A DNA stretch of 64,000 nt from Fidelibacterota bacterium (GCA_021734325.1 JAIPJF010000014.1:1-64000); one strand, 5' to 3'. Positions 36,252 through 46,240 are shown, counted from the stretch's first letter. Translations and numbers: made by a program. The notes: generated by a model from the letters alone, not told the origin.

Positions 36252-37114
36252 TAGGCATCCACAAAATGTTCAAGACCCGCCAGCTAAAACGTGGATTCTT
36301 CGTATCCAGCATGCATATAATCATCTTCCTGTATCTGGTCTATTTGCTTTTTCCATTGCTTTGGATGGTGTCCACCTCTTTGAAACCAACACCTGAGATC
36401 TACTCCGGTGTCCCATCACTGATCCCTAAGGTGCTGACCTTGGACCATTACTTTACCGTTCTTGAAGAAGAACGTCTGCTGCAAAGTATCTTTAACAGTT
36501 TCTATGTTGGCTGTATAACCTCTCTTATTGTCGTCTTTATATCACTTCCTGCAGCCTATGCCCTTTCTCGCTATAAAACCGCAGTGAACAAAGCTGTAAT
36601 GGGATGGATACTCACATCGCAGATATTTCCGGCCATACTGATCATGATTCCCTTGTACATGATTTTACGATCCCTTCATCTGACGGACACTCTCTCAGGG
36701 TTGATTCTGGTGTATGTAGTCTGGGATATTCCCTTCGTGCTGTGGATGCTTCAAGGCTACGTCAAGGACATTCCCCTGGAGCTTGAGGAGGCAGCAGCGA
36801 TTGACGGGGCGAATCAGCGTCAGATAATCTACAAGGTGATCATGCCTCTCCTTTTGCCGGCCATCGGTGCATCTGTTATGTTTGCTTTTATAACCGCCTG
36901 GAATGAGTTCTTTTTCGCTCTGGTGCTTTTAAAAAGCCCGGATATTACGACTCTGCCAGTGGAATTGGCGCGTTATACAGGCATTGAAGGTCAAGCAAGG
37001 ACTGGTCCGCTGGCTGCAGCCAGTTTTCTGGCCACAATCCCGTCCATCCTGCTATTTACAGTACTCAGAAAGTGGTTCTCTTCCGGAGCTCTTCAGGGAG
37101 CCGTGAAAGGATAA
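36248..37114 (+). CDS. ABC sugar transporter permease, MalG/UgpE type
   Basis: A 288-residue second CUT1 permease. It has six helices and an EAA loop (EEAAAIDGANQRQIIYKVIMPLLLPAI). The N-terminus carries the characteristic LLWMVSTSLKPTPEI segment, followed by a periplasmic loop, all of which the truncated paralogue at 46241 lacks. Translationally coupled to the upstream permease (ATGA overlap). Confidence 0.93.
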   Translation: MIGIHKMFKTRQLKRGFFVSSMHIIIFLYLVYLLFPLLWMVSTSLKPTPEIYSGVPSLIPKVLTLDHYFTVLEEERLLQSIFNSFYVGCITSLIVVFISLPAAYALSRYKTAVNKAVMGWILTSQIFPAILIMIPLYMILRSLHLTDTLSGLILVYVVWDIPFVLWMLQGYVKDIPLELEEAAAIDGANQRQIIYKVIMPLLLPAIGASVMFAFITAWNEFFFALVLLKSPDITTLPVELARYTGIEGQARTGPLAAASFLATIPSILLFTVLRKWFSSGALQGAVKG

Positions 37115-37116
37115 TC

Positions 37117-38481
37117 ATGCGGAGATTTATATCCTTTCTAATGTACTATAAAGGTTTTTTCCTGACGGGTATTCTCGCTTTGCTTGTGATCTTATTCTAT
37201 ATCAGTGGCGAACGCAGTATCCGGAGCAAAAGTGAAAAACCTCAAACAGGTCCGATTAAATTTCTAAGCCTTGCCTGGCAGGAGGAGGCAGTTCAAGCAG
37301 TCCGCGAGATCACAGATAATTGGAATCAACTGCACCCTGATCAACCGGTTGAATTCATGCAGGGGAGTTGGAATGCGGTCCATGATTACCTGATCACAGG
37401 GTTCGAGACTGGAGATATCCCGGATATATTTCATTATGAATCAGCTACCATAGTCGATTTTGCCCTGCGAGATTACCTGGCAGATCTCTCACCATATATC
37501 AGTCAGGAAATGAAAGAAGACATACTGGAGGTGGACTGGGCCTCCGTCACCCGCAGCAATGGGGAAATAGTTGGCATCCCATTTCTGGCTGCCACTTCGA
37601 TCATATTGTACAATACTAGACTATTTTCAGAAGCAGGAATCGAAGCACCGTCTTTTAATAATCCCTGGACTTGGAATGATCTCATGGAAGCGGCCAAAAA
37701 GCTTACCATGGATCGTGATCATGATGGTTCTCCCGATCAGTGGGGTATGGCAATGGGTCTTCGAAATAGTGCCAATCTGATTATGAACAACTCCATCGCG
37801 TTTGGAGGATCATTTTTTTACTATGATGACGAAGGGAATCTGGAAACCAGAGTTTCTGAACCTGAGCGCGAACTGCTCGGTAAAATTTATGCCCTGTTAT
37901 ATGAAGATAAAACCATGTCGCCTTCAAGTATTGGCAAATCCGGTCCTGAAATGATTCCAGGTTTTCTCGCCGATAATTATGCCATGGTGGTTGGAATTGG
38001 TGCCTGGGCCAGACAGCAAGTGGTTGAAAATGCCGGAACAGGTTTTCAATGGGCCGCTATGCCCATGGTTAAAGCGAAAACTCAAGCCCTGGGTGTAAAC
38101 ACACAGACGATGAGTATTCCCAAGATGTGCAAGCGGCAAGATCAGGCAATGGAATTTGTTCAGTTCCTGCTAAGTCCTGAAAATATGACGAGATTGGCAG
38201 CTTCAGACTGGATGATGCCGACCAGCAGAACCAGTTTAGCTGCGCCGCAGTTTCAGGAAAGCTCCATGGGCTGGGATGTGGTATGCAGATCTTCACAATA
38301 TCTCTCAACTGGTCCCTGGATCGGACTCCCAGGGTATATTGAATGGAAGAGTCGAGTCGCGAATCCTGTCTTTCAGGAGTATTTTTCAGGCCGGATCAGT
38401 CTCGATGAAACGGCAGAACGCATTGAAAAAGAAAGCAATTCAGTCCTGGCCCGCTATCAGGTACGAGGTCTCAAATGGTGA
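37117..38481 (+). CDS. ABC transporter solute-binding protein, membrane-anchored
   Basis: A 454-residue family 1 extracellular solute-binding protein for a sugar. The start is ATG 37117, 2 bases after the permease; an in-frame GTG at 37072 would overlap the permease. Instead of a lipobox it has an uncleaved-looking N-terminal helix (FFLTGILALLVILFYIS), so it is tethered by a membrane helix. The binding domain shows typical landmarks (LSLAWQEEAVQAVREITDNW, GIPFLAATSIILYNTRLF, WTWNDLMEAAKKLT). It completes a permease-permease-SBP unit without its ATPase. Confidence 0.9.
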   Translation: MRRFISFLMYYKGFFLTGILALLVILFYISGERSIRSKSEKPQTGPIKFLSLAWQEEAVQAVREITDNWNQLHPDQPVEFMQGSWNAVHDYLITGFETGDIPDIFHYESATIVDFALRDYLADLSPYISQEMKEDILEVDWASVTRSNGEIVGIPFLAATSIILYNTRLFSEAGIEAPSFNNPWTWNDLMEAAKKLTMDRDHDGSPDQWGMAMGLRNSANLIMNNSIAFGGSFFYYDDEGNLETRVSEPERELLGKIYALLYEDKTMSPSSIGKSGPEMIPGFLADNYAMVVGIGAWARQQVVENAGTGFQWAAMPMVKAKTQALGVNTQTMSIPKMCKRQDQAMEFVQFLLSPENMTRLAASDWMMPTSRTSLAAPQFQESSMGWDVVCRSSQYLSTGPWIGLPGYIEWKSRVANPVFQEYFSGRISLDETAERIEKESNSVLARYQVRGLKW

Positions 38482-38601
38482 TTATAGGGGATTGATTGGA
38501 ATTGAACCCAACATCTGAGCGTTGGTGCTAAACTGATAATTTGATTCATCGTGGGTTAATCCCATTATGATGGTCCAAAACTGAGTGCAAAAGGAAATAA
38601 A

Positions 38602-39594
38602 ATGTCATCTTCACAGGAATTAAAAATGGATAAAATATTATATCGGTCAAAAGCTGCAGGATCTCTCATTGGTCTCGCTATAGGAGATGCCTTCGGTGAT
38701 GCTTGTCGCGATCCTGATAACCAATTTCTATACGGTATAACCATGGACTGGCCGGAAAAACCATCGTTTAGTACAGATGATACAGAATTTGCCCTGCTCA
38801 GTGCAGAGATACTTATCCAGTCAAAGGGATATCCCACTCCAGGTCATGTTCTTGCTGCCTGGAAGGAACATGTGGTCGTTGAGGATCAGCTGAAAAGGGG
38901 GGGAGCAAGTGAGCGGGAAGCGGTTACGAATATTAAAAGGGGTTTGAAAGCGCCTGAAACGGGGCTTTATAACGCATATTCGAAAAGTGATGGTGCTGCG
39001 ATGCGAGCTGCTCCCATGGGAATTCTGGCTGCGGGAAATCCAGATCTGGCTGCTGAATTGGCCCGGATTGATGCTGAGATCAGTCATGCTCAGGATGGAA
39101 TATGGGGAGCGCAGGCAGTCGCTGCTGCAGTAGCTGTTGCATTATCGGGGGGCAGCATAGATGAAATAATCGAAGAAGCGAGGAAATGGGCACCAAAAGG
39201 TAGTTGGTTCAAGTATTCTTTTGATGCTGCTTTCAGCATAATTGAGTCATTCGATTTTAATATTGAGGATGCCTGGATGCCCTTGCATCAAGCCATCAGG
39301 TGTGAGTATAAGGCCTCTGTCCCAGAGGCTGTTGTGTCCGCTTTTGCCGTATTCAAACTCACCAGGGGTGATTTTCGTAAAGGAATGATCTATGCCGGAA
39401 ATTTTGGACGCGATACAGACACAATAGGAGCGATTGTCGGAGCCCTATCCGGTGCTTATTTGGGAATTGATGCCGTTCCTGATTCATGGATTGAAAAAGT
39501 GCGCTATACAAATGGAACCTGTCTTCAGTTCACAAAAAGTCTGGATATCATGGACGTGGCATATCAACTTGCTGATCTTCACAGGATGCAATGA
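38602..39594 (+). CDS. ADP-ribosylglycohydrolase family protein
   Basis: A 330-residue ARH/DraG-fold enzyme that hydrolyses N- or O-glycosidic bonds to ADP-ribose or related ribosides with two Mg ions. Metal-ligand motifs are intact: STDDTE (D59, D60) near the N-terminus, KSDGAAMRAAPMG near 130, and GRDTDTIGAIVGAL near 271. Many members beside sugar transporters probably act on small ribosides rather than proteins. The next gene's ATG overlaps its stop by 4 bases. Ribokinase lies four genes upstream, consistent with ribose release followed by phosphorylation. Confidence 0.88.
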   Translation: MSSSQELKMDKILYRSKAAGSLIGLAIGDAFGDACRDPDNQFLYGITMDWPEKPSFSTDDTEFALLSAEILIQSKGYPTPGHVLAAWKEHVVVEDQLKRGGASEREAVTNIKRGLKAPETGLYNAYSKSDGAAMRAAPMGILAAGNPDLAAELARIDAEISHAQDGIWGAQAVAAAVAVALSGGSIDEIIEEARKWAPKGSWFKYSFDAAFSIIESFDFNIEDAWMPLHQAIRCEYKASVPEAVVSAFAVFKLTRGDFRKGMIYAGNFGRDTDTIGAIVGALSGAYLGIDAVPDSWIEKVRYTNGTCLQFTKSLDIMDVAYQLADLHRMQ

Positions 39595-40499
39595 TTTTGA
39601 ACACGACACAGAAAATATATCGGTCTCTGTTAGCGCTTCTCACCCTGCTGATGTTAGGAGGATCCCTCAGTGCCGGAAGTATCAAAACGGATGGAATTCG
39701 ATCTGTTGTGCTTAAACGGAACTGGGATTTTCATGTATATCTACCTGATGGGTATGACCCTTCAGGCGATCGAACGTATCCAGTGATCTACTGCCTCCAC
39801 GGCAGTGGTGGCAATGAGCAGGATTGGGATCGAGCTTTTCCCTTGCTGGACACCCTGATAAGTCAAGGACTGATTCCACCTGTGATTGCAGTTGCTCCTG
39901 GAAGTAAAACTTCCTGGTGGGTGGATGGTGTGGAGAAATTCGAATCGGCATTTTTTCAGGATCTCGTGCCCTATGTCGAGAAAAATTATCGAATCACCGG
40001 GCAGAAGGAGTCTCGAATTATCACCGGGTTCTCCATGGGTGGATATGGTGCTTTACGCTATGCCCTGATCCACCCAGAATTATTCGGCGGGGCTATTCTA
40101 CTCAGTCCTGCGCTGTATTCAGAGCTGCCTCCTCTTGGTTCATCTGCAAGGAGTAGTGGTGCGTTTGGGAAACCATTCTCTGAAAAGAACTGGCAAGAGC
40201 GTAATTATCCTCAGATCATTGATCAGTACCGATCTGCTCAGTCCCCAGTCACAATTTTTATTGCAGCAGGCGATGATGATTGGAATGAACCGGAAGGCAG
40301 TGAGTACAATATGGAATATCAGACAGTAATCCTGTATCAGGCATTGAATAAAAAAATGGCAAATCCTTCAGAATTAAGAATCGTAAATGGTGGGCATGAT
40401 TGGAAGTTATGGCTTCCTCTTTTCAAGGAAGGGCTCATACTAAGTAGTCGACAATTGACTGGATTCCGAACTGGAATACACACTCAATTAAAACAATAA
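39591..40499 (+). CDS. secreted esterase (esterase D / feruloyl-esterase-like)
   Basis: A 302-residue alpha/beta hydrolase with a signal peptide (YRSLLALLTLLMLGGSLSAG). Catalytic elements: oxyanion motif YCLHGSGG near 68, nucleophile elbow GFSMGG with Ser148, an acid in AAGDDDW near 225 and His in GGHDWKLW near 268. Members of this group remove acyl or feruloyl groups from plant or algal polysaccharides or act on small esters. Translationally coupled to the ARH gene. Probably periplasmic or secreted; substrate unknown. Confidence 0.85.
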   Translation: MILNTTQKIYRSLLALLTLLMLGGSLSAGSIKTDGIRSVVLKRNWDFHVYLPDGYDPSGDRTYPVIYCLHGSGGNEQDWDRAFPLLDTLISQGLIPPVIAVAPGSKTSWWVDGVEKFESAFFQDLVPYVEKNYRITGQKESRIITGFSMGGYGALRYALIHPELFGGAILLSPALYSELPPLGSSARSSGAFGKPFSEKNWQERNYPQIIDQYRSAQSPVTIFIAAGDDDWNEPEGSEYNMEYQTVILYQALNKKMANPSELRIVNGGHDWKLWLPLFKEGLILSSRQLTGFRTGIHTQLKQ

Positions 40500-40517
40500 A
40501 GCGAACCTAAGACCAAT

Positions 40518-42230
40518 ATGTTGAACAAGAAACAGATCATTCACACCATCACGAAGATGAACTTGTTAATCGGATTCATGACGCTCGTTTCTGGTATAGA
40601 ACCAATCCACGCCGGGGTGTTGCCGACATACGAACATATCTCTACCACATTTACAAAAACCGTAGATCTGGATTACCTGCTCTATAAGCCACCAGGTTAT
40701 CGCGCCAATGAATCATATGCCCTGGTTATCTATCTCACAGGAATTGAAGCAATCGACGATCTGGATCAGGTCCGATCGGCTGGTCCACCCTTTTATCTGG
40801 ATCAGGGAATGAAACATGACTTCTTTCTTGCTGCACCACAGCTTCCAGGTGATGAGCATTGGGACCCGGATGCCATACATGCGCTCATTGAGGACTTGTC
40901 CAACACCTATCATATTGATCCCAGTCGACTTTATATCACAGGAATTGGTGATCGTGGGGGCTTTGGAGCTTATGAAACAGCCGTCAGTTATCCTGAAACA
41001 TTTTCAAGGTTGGCTCCCATCAGTTCACCGGCCTGTACGAACATTTGTCGTATCGGTCCAAATTGTGAAACCTGGATCTTCCACGGTGCTCTGGATTCGC
41101 TGGTCCCTCCTGCTGATGCGGAGAATATGCAGTATGAGATAGACTATTATTGTGACCAGCCTGTTACCCTCACGACATATGATACTTTAGGTCATGAGAT
41201 ATGGGATGAGGCTTATTCAGAAGCAGGCTTCTGGGAATGGTTTGTTGGGAGTGCACCAAGCTACGGAACACCAACAGTACCATCGGTGAATAATTTATCT
41301 CTGGAAATAAATAAAAGCATCGAGGATAATTATCTCTTTTATCTGCCGGTGGGATATGAAGATAGTGAGGCCGATTGGCCTTTAATGATCTATCTCCACG
41401 GATCAGGTGGTGCAATTGGTAATATTGATGAAATTCGCGTAACAGGACCCCCGCGGCGCTTTGAAGAGGGGATGGATTCAGATTTCATCCTGATCTGCCC
41501 ACAACTTTATGATGATGTACAATGGGATATTGACCGTCTGCACGCACTCACCCAGGAAATCCTTGATAAATATCGAATTAATCATAACAGGATAATGATC
41601 ACGGGAATGAGTCGGGGTGGTTTTGGGGCCTGGGAATATGCTGTAACCTATCCCTGGCTATTTTCAGCAGTGGTTCCCATTTCTGCCCGGGACGTACCAG
41701 GTGTTGAGCGCATTGCTCACAGTAACATATGGATATATCATGGGGCTCTGGATACTGGTGTTCCCTGGGAGGGAGCCCAGTTCATGTATGATCGCTTGAA
41801 CCGCGCGGGGGCAAACGTTAAGCTTACGCTCTATCCCAATGTGGGTCACTGGGCCTGGGAGCCGGCCTATGCTTCTGTAGAGTTGTGGGAATGGATGTTA
41901 AGTCAAAGGAATATTTATACTTCAATTGAGCATCATTCAGAGAGTGTTCCCACAGATTATTTTCTAGATCAGAATTATCCAAACCCATTTAATCCGGTAA
42001 CAACGATTCGGTTTGGAATTCCGAAAAACGCTTTCGTATCTGTGGTAATATTTGATCTTCAGGGGACTCAGATTCGGACTCTCGCTGCTTCAGAAAGACC
42101 TGCGGGCCAATTTGAACTAATATGGAATGGTCTCACAGATACTGGGCAGATTGTGCCCTCAGGCATTTATTTAAGTAAGTTAGATGTGGGAGATATTTCA
42201 AAAGTGGTCAAAATGATGTTCCTGAAATAA
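40518..42230 (+). CDS. tandem alpha/beta-hydrolase cargo protein with C-terminal sorting domain
   Basis: A 570-residue exported protein with two related esterase-like domains (about 50-245 and 255-475). Domain 2 is intact: YLHGSGG (H294), GMSRGG (Ser365), LDTGVP (D412), GHWAWEPAY (H444). Domain 1 keeps the acid (D193) and His (H226). At the nucleophile elbow it reads GIGDRGG (Asp145 in place of Ser), and its oxyanion motif is YLTGIEA, so it is probably catalytically dead. Residues about 480-570 are a NYPNPFNP-type sorting module, so it should be surface-attached. It follows the single-domain esterase by 18 bases. Confidence 0.85.
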   Translation: MLNKKQIIHTITKMNLLIGFMTLVSGIEPIHAGVLPTYEHISTTFTKTVDLDYLLYKPPGYRANESYALVIYLTGIEAIDDLDQVRSAGPPFYLDQGMKHDFFLAAPQLPGDEHWDPDAIHALIEDLSNTYHIDPSRLYITGIGDRGGFGAYETAVSYPETFSRLAPISSPACTNICRIGPNCETWIFHGALDSLVPPADAENMQYEIDYYCDQPVTLTTYDTLGHEIWDEAYSEAGFWEWFVGSAPSYGTPTVPSVNNLSLEINKSIEDNYLFYLPVGYEDSEADWPLMIYLHGSGGAIGNIDEIRVTGPPRRFEEGMDSDFILICPQLYDDVQWDIDRLHALTQEILDKYRINHNRIMITGMSRGGFGAWEYAVTYPWLFSAVVPISARDVPGVERIAHSNIWIYHGALDTGVPWEGAQFMYDRLNRAGANVKLTLYPNVGHWAWEPAYASVELWEWMLSQRNIYTSIEHHSESVPTDYFLDQNYPNPFNPVTTIRFGIPKNAFVSVVIFDLQGTQIRTLAASERPAGQFELIWNGLTDTGQIVPSGIYLSKLDVGDISKVVKMMFLK

Positions 42231-42380
42231 ATGGAGATCACGATATATTATCAGTCTGCTGCCAAAATTTTTACTTGTTGCACGAAGGCAGCAGGAAGAT
42301 TGATAAGCATTGTTTAGCGAGAGTATAGCAGGTGTTAGACCGGACCACACTTGGACACATGAAACAGAGGAAATATTATT

Positions 42381-44576
42381 TTGAAAACAAATAATTCAAA
42401 TAAACCAGACGGAAAGCAGTCATCAGAGATTCCAGCACCAAATTTTCAAGCTTCGTCCTATGTCCAACCCCATACATTGCCCATCCATCTACCTACTCCA
42501 GGGAATACGCCTTCCTGGCCATTCCAAAACATTGGACAGTGGAGAATAGAGGTAAATAAAGCAGTTGAAGCTTGGCGTGCAGGCATGAAAATCTGGCGTA
42601 TGGAGCATCTTAAGCGAATAGGATATGATGATTCTGAGTACAGACGCAGGGAATTGCTTTGGTCCCAAAGCAATTATGTTCATGCCCAAATGATGGTGGA
42701 GGATCGTTATTTTTACGATCCCGTAGCGGGTAAATATACAGTTGACAGATACCTGGATGATCTTGAACAGCGATTCGGTGGCATCGATAGCGTTTTAATC
42801 TGGTATATCTATCCTAACATCGGTCTTGATGACAGAAATCAAATTGATCTGGCTGGTGAGCTCCCAGGTGGAATCGAGGGTCTCAAGCAAGTGGTAGCAG
42901 ATTTTCATCGCCGGGGAGTTCGTGTATTCCTGCCAACGATGCCATGGGATAATGGAACGCGTGATTCCGGTATTCCAGACTACAAGGAAATTACAGCTCT
43001 GGCGGCTCAGGTAAACGCTGACGGTATCAACGGAGATACCTATTACGCTCTACCCAGAGCATTTCGCGAAGCCTCCGATGCCACAGGTCACCCCGTGGTC
43101 CTACAACCAGAGACCTGGCCGATTTCTGATGATGCATTGATGTGGAACAATCAATCCTGGGGGAAAGCGTCCACCAGTGTTGTTCCGGCTGTCAGCAAAC
43201 TCAAATGGCTGGAGTCCCGTCATTTGACCAACGTCGAGAACCGCTGGGGCAGAGACAGGACCAATGACTTTCATTACATATTTTTTAATGGCCATGGGTA
43301 CAATGCCTGGGAAAACGTATGGGGGATATGGAATCAGTTGACACCCCGTGATGCAGAAACCCTGCGACGAATAGCCACGTTGTTCAGAAAATTCACCAAC
43401 CTACTGGTGAGTCCGGAGTGGGAACCATACGTACCAACCAATCATCAAGGTGTTTTTGCTACCAGGTTTCCCGGTGCAGCCGCCACACTTTGGACAATTG
43501 TCAATAGAAATGAATATGATATAAAGGGCGATCTGATCGAGGTTGTTCATGCAGAGGGTACTTGTTATTTCGATCTCTGGAATGGCACAAATCTGTATCC
43601 ACGTATTCAGGATGGGAAAGCAATAATCAACCTTGATCTGGAGCAACTCGGATATGGAGCCATACTTTCCCTGAGCTCTGCTGATCAGGCCGGTGACTAT
43701 TCCGATATTCTGGCTCAAATGAAAAAATTAGCCGAAGTGGCTCTCCAGGATTATTCCAGTGAATGGAAAGCCATACCACAGGAACTGGTGATCATCGAAC
43801 CAACATCTCCGCTGCGAGAAAAGCCCGCAAATATGGTGAAAATTCCAGCAGGCGAATTTGATTTCCATGTGAGTGGAATTGAGGTTGAGGGATACATGTG
43901 GACAGGAGTTGATGTTCAGTATCCCTGGGAAAATTCTCCTCGCAGAAGCCATCATCAGCACATGTCCATCCGATCGTTCTACATTGATCGCTTTCCTGTG
44001 ACCAATGCGGATTATTTAAAGTTCATTGAAGCAACGGCCTATCATCCTGTTGATGATCACAATTTCCTTCGGGATTGGAGTGGGGGAAGACCGAAAGCTG
44101 GTTGGGAAAATAAACCGGTAACATGGGTATCTATTGAAGATGCTCGTGCCTATGCCACATGGGCTGGAAAAAGACTCCCCCACGAGTGGGAATGGCAATA
44201 TGCGGCCCAGGGCGGGGATGGTCGCCTGTATCCATGGGGCAATAGCTGGAATGATACGGCAGTCCCCCAGATTAACTTGGGCCGAACTGTTTTACCCCCT
44301 TCTGATGTAGACGCCCATCCAGGTGGAGCGAGTCCGTTTGGTGTGATGGATCTGGTGGCAAATGTATGGCAATGGACAGATGAATTTATGGATGAGCACA
44401 CGCGAGCGGCCGTTCTGCGAGGTGGAACATCTTATCAACCACAATCATCACACTGGTATTTTCCCCAGGCCTATCGATTGGATCAGCATGGCAAATATTT
44501 ACTCATGTCGCCTGGCCGGGATCGCGCAGGCCTATTAGGTTTTAGGTGTGTCGCTGATTGTCCAGAAGATCAATAG
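42381..44576 (+). CDS. TIM-barrel glycosidase-like domain fused to a SUMF1-like domain
   Basis: A 731-residue protein with a TTG start and no obvious signal peptide. Residues about 60-450 look like a TIM-barrel glycosidase (IDSVLIWYIYPNIGLDDR, GVRVFLPTMPWDNGTRD, VVLQPETWP, then a beta-sandwich-like tail), but I cannot name the family. From about 485 (MVKIPAGEF) to the end is a formylglycine-generating-enzyme/SUMF1 fold (RFPVTNADYLKFIE, KRLPHEWEWQYAAQGGDGRLYPWGN, LVANVWQWTDEF, VLRGGTSY). The RGGS-W-type site lacks the cysteines of true FGE, so this half is probably structural or sugar-binding. Confidence 0.75.
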   Translation: MKTNNSNKPDGKQSSEIPAPNFQASSYVQPHTLPIHLPTPGNTPSWPFQNIGQWRIEVNKAVEAWRAGMKIWRMEHLKRIGYDDSEYRRRELLWSQSNYVHAQMMVEDRYFYDPVAGKYTVDRYLDDLEQRFGGIDSVLIWYIYPNIGLDDRNQIDLAGELPGGIEGLKQVVADFHRRGVRVFLPTMPWDNGTRDSGIPDYKEITALAAQVNADGINGDTYYALPRAFREASDATGHPVVLQPETWPISDDALMWNNQSWGKASTSVVPAVSKLKWLESRHLTNVENRWGRDRTNDFHYIFFNGHGYNAWENVWGIWNQLTPRDAETLRRIATLFRKFTNLLVSPEWEPYVPTNHQGVFATRFPGAAATLWTIVNRNEYDIKGDLIEVVHAEGTCYFDLWNGTNLYPRIQDGKAIINLDLEQLGYGAILSLSSADQAGDYSDILAQMKKLAEVALQDYSSEWKAIPQELVIIEPTSPLREKPANMVKIPAGEFDFHVSGIEVEGYMWTGVDVQYPWENSPRRSHHQHMSIRSFYIDRFPVTNADYLKFIEATAYHPVDDHNFLRDWSGGRPKAGWENKPVTWVSIEDARAYATWAGKRLPHEWEWQYAAQGGDGRLYPWGNSWNDTAVPQINLGRTVLPPSDVDAHPGGASPFGVMDLVANVWQWTDEFMDEHTRAAVLRGGTSYQPQSSHWYFPQAYRLDQHGKYLLMSPGRDRAGLLGFRCVADCPEDQ

Positions 44577-44608
44577 CTACCTTTGAGAACAAGTCGACAT
44601 AATTCTCC

Positions 44609-46078
44609 CTACCACAGTCGTTCCGGACCTGTTGAATTCCTGATCACCTGTATGTAAAAATTGATCAGACGCGCATATTCAGACACGGCAATGCGCTCAT
44701 TGGAGCCGTGGAGTCCATCCAGACGTTCGGATGAGAGTTGAACGGGGGAGAAACGATAAATATTGTTACTCACATCCTCATAATGAATTGCATCGGTACC
44801 ACCAACTGAGATATAGGGACTAACGAGGATACCTGGGAAGGTCTGACGAATGCTTTTTGCCACAGCTTTGAATTGATCATTCTGATGATCGCTAACTTTT
44901 GAAGCCGGATTTGCTCCCTTGCCATAGATGCCGATGCTTACGTTTGGATTGTCGATCACTTTTTCCACATGTTGAATAACTGCCTCGATGGACTCACCTG
45001 GCTTCAGACGGAAATTAACTACAGCCCTTGCCTCAGAGGGCAATGCATTATCCTTAAAGCCTGCATTGATCATGGTGGGGGCCGTTGTGGTGCGGATCAG
45101 GGCATTGGATTTGGGCGAGGCAGCCAGCTGACCTTTGATGATCCCACCAAAGGCCCAGAGATTCGAGAATAGAAAGTTGAAGGGGAAGCCGGTTTCAGGT
45201 GCCAGCGTGACTAGCATTTCACGAATAGGGCCATCCAGAGCACTGGGGAGGGGATGCTCCTGGAGATCAACAATAGCCTGGCTCAACACACCAATGGCAG
45301 TCTGCTTGGGCGGCATGCTGGAATGTCCACCAACACCCTTCGCGACAAGTTCCAGACTGAGGTAACCCTTTTCTGCAACACCCACCAAAGCCACAGGCAG
45401 GGTAATGCCAGGCACGCCATCTTCAACGATGATACCGCCTTCATCAAGAATGAGATCTGCTGTGATGTGTCGATCGACCAGTGTGCCAGCAAGATATTCA
45501 GCTCCCTTATCGCCACCAATTTCTTCATCATGGCCAAAAGCGAGATAAATGGTTCGCTCCGGCTGGTAGCCTTTATTTAGAAGAGACTCGACGGCTTCAA
45601 GAATCCCAAATACTGACATTTTATCATCCAGGGTGCCGCGACCCCAAACGGTATCATCCATCATGATGCCACCAAAGGGGTCCACCTTCCAGGTCGATGT
45701 GCTGTCCCAACCAGCGGGGACCACATCTGTATGGGCGAGGAGTATCACAGGATTCAACTCACGTGAAGAACCAGTCCATGTATAAAGAAGACTGTGGGTA
45801 TTGATCACTTCACGCTCAAGGGATGCGTGAATGTTAGGATAGCTTACCATGATAAACTTATGTATTGAATCAAAAGCAGAAGCTTCTGTAGCTGAAGTAT
45901 CTGAAAAGGATATGGTCCTTATCTTAACTGCCTCAGTTAGTGTGGCGGGGGCAGAGGAGAGGTCAAATCTGGTTTGATCAACAGGGTCTACATCAATTTG
46001 ATAGGAAGTATGGGAGCAAGCGATCATAAAGAAACTGGTTATTACGATTGACAAGGTGATAGTGAGATTGTGTTTCAT
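44609..46078 (-). CDS. M20-family metallopeptidase lipoprotein (PM20D1/carboxypeptidase-S-like)
   Basis: A 489-residue zinc peptidase with a lipoprotein signal ending FMIAC (Cys21). The binuclear zinc site is visible: LLAHTDVVPAG, GRGTLDDKMSV, FGHDEEIGGDKGAEY and a C-terminal GGTDAIHYED His. The lid/dimer domain lies between (GVGGHSSMPPKQTAIG). Size and layout match the PM20D1/CPS1 branch, which hydrolyses N-acyl amino acids or dipeptides. It is the only minus-strand gene inside the 24.8-50.4 kb locus. It faces away from a truncated permease, so a rearrangement may have placed it here. Confidence 0.88.
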   Translation of the reverse strand: MKHNLTITLSIVITSFFMIACSHTSYQIDVDPVDQTRFDLSSAPATLTEAVKIRTISFSDTSATEASAFDSIHKFIMVSYPNIHASLEREVINTHSLLYTWTGSSRELNPVILLAHTDVVPAGWDSTSTWKVDPFGGIMMDDTVWGRGTLDDKMSVFGILEAVESLLNKGYQPERTIYLAFGHDEEIGGDKGAEYLAGTLVDRHITADLILDEGGIIVEDGVPGITLPVALVGVAEKGYLSLELVAKGVGGHSSMPPKQTAIGVLSQAIVDLQEHPLPSALDGPIREMLVTLAPETGFPFNFLFSNLWAFGGIIKGQLAASPKSNALIRTTTAPTMINAGFKDNALPSEARAVVNFRLKPGESIEAVIQHVEKVIDNPNVSIGIYGKGANPASKVSDHQNDQFKAVAKSIRQTFPGILVSPYISVGGTDAIHYEDVSNNIYRFSPVQLSSERLDGLHGSNERIAVSEYARLINFYIQVIRNSTGPERLW

Positions 46079-46240
46079 GGTCCCCTCAGAGTGTGTTGTA
46101 AATGTGAGTAAATGAACAAACAGCTTTGCTCATCTGAATTTACAACCAATATAGATTCTGAGACCGGATCAACCATTAAAAAGCGATTTATCCAGTTCCA
46201 CATGGATTAAGAAAAATGATAGATGCAATAAGCATCTAAT

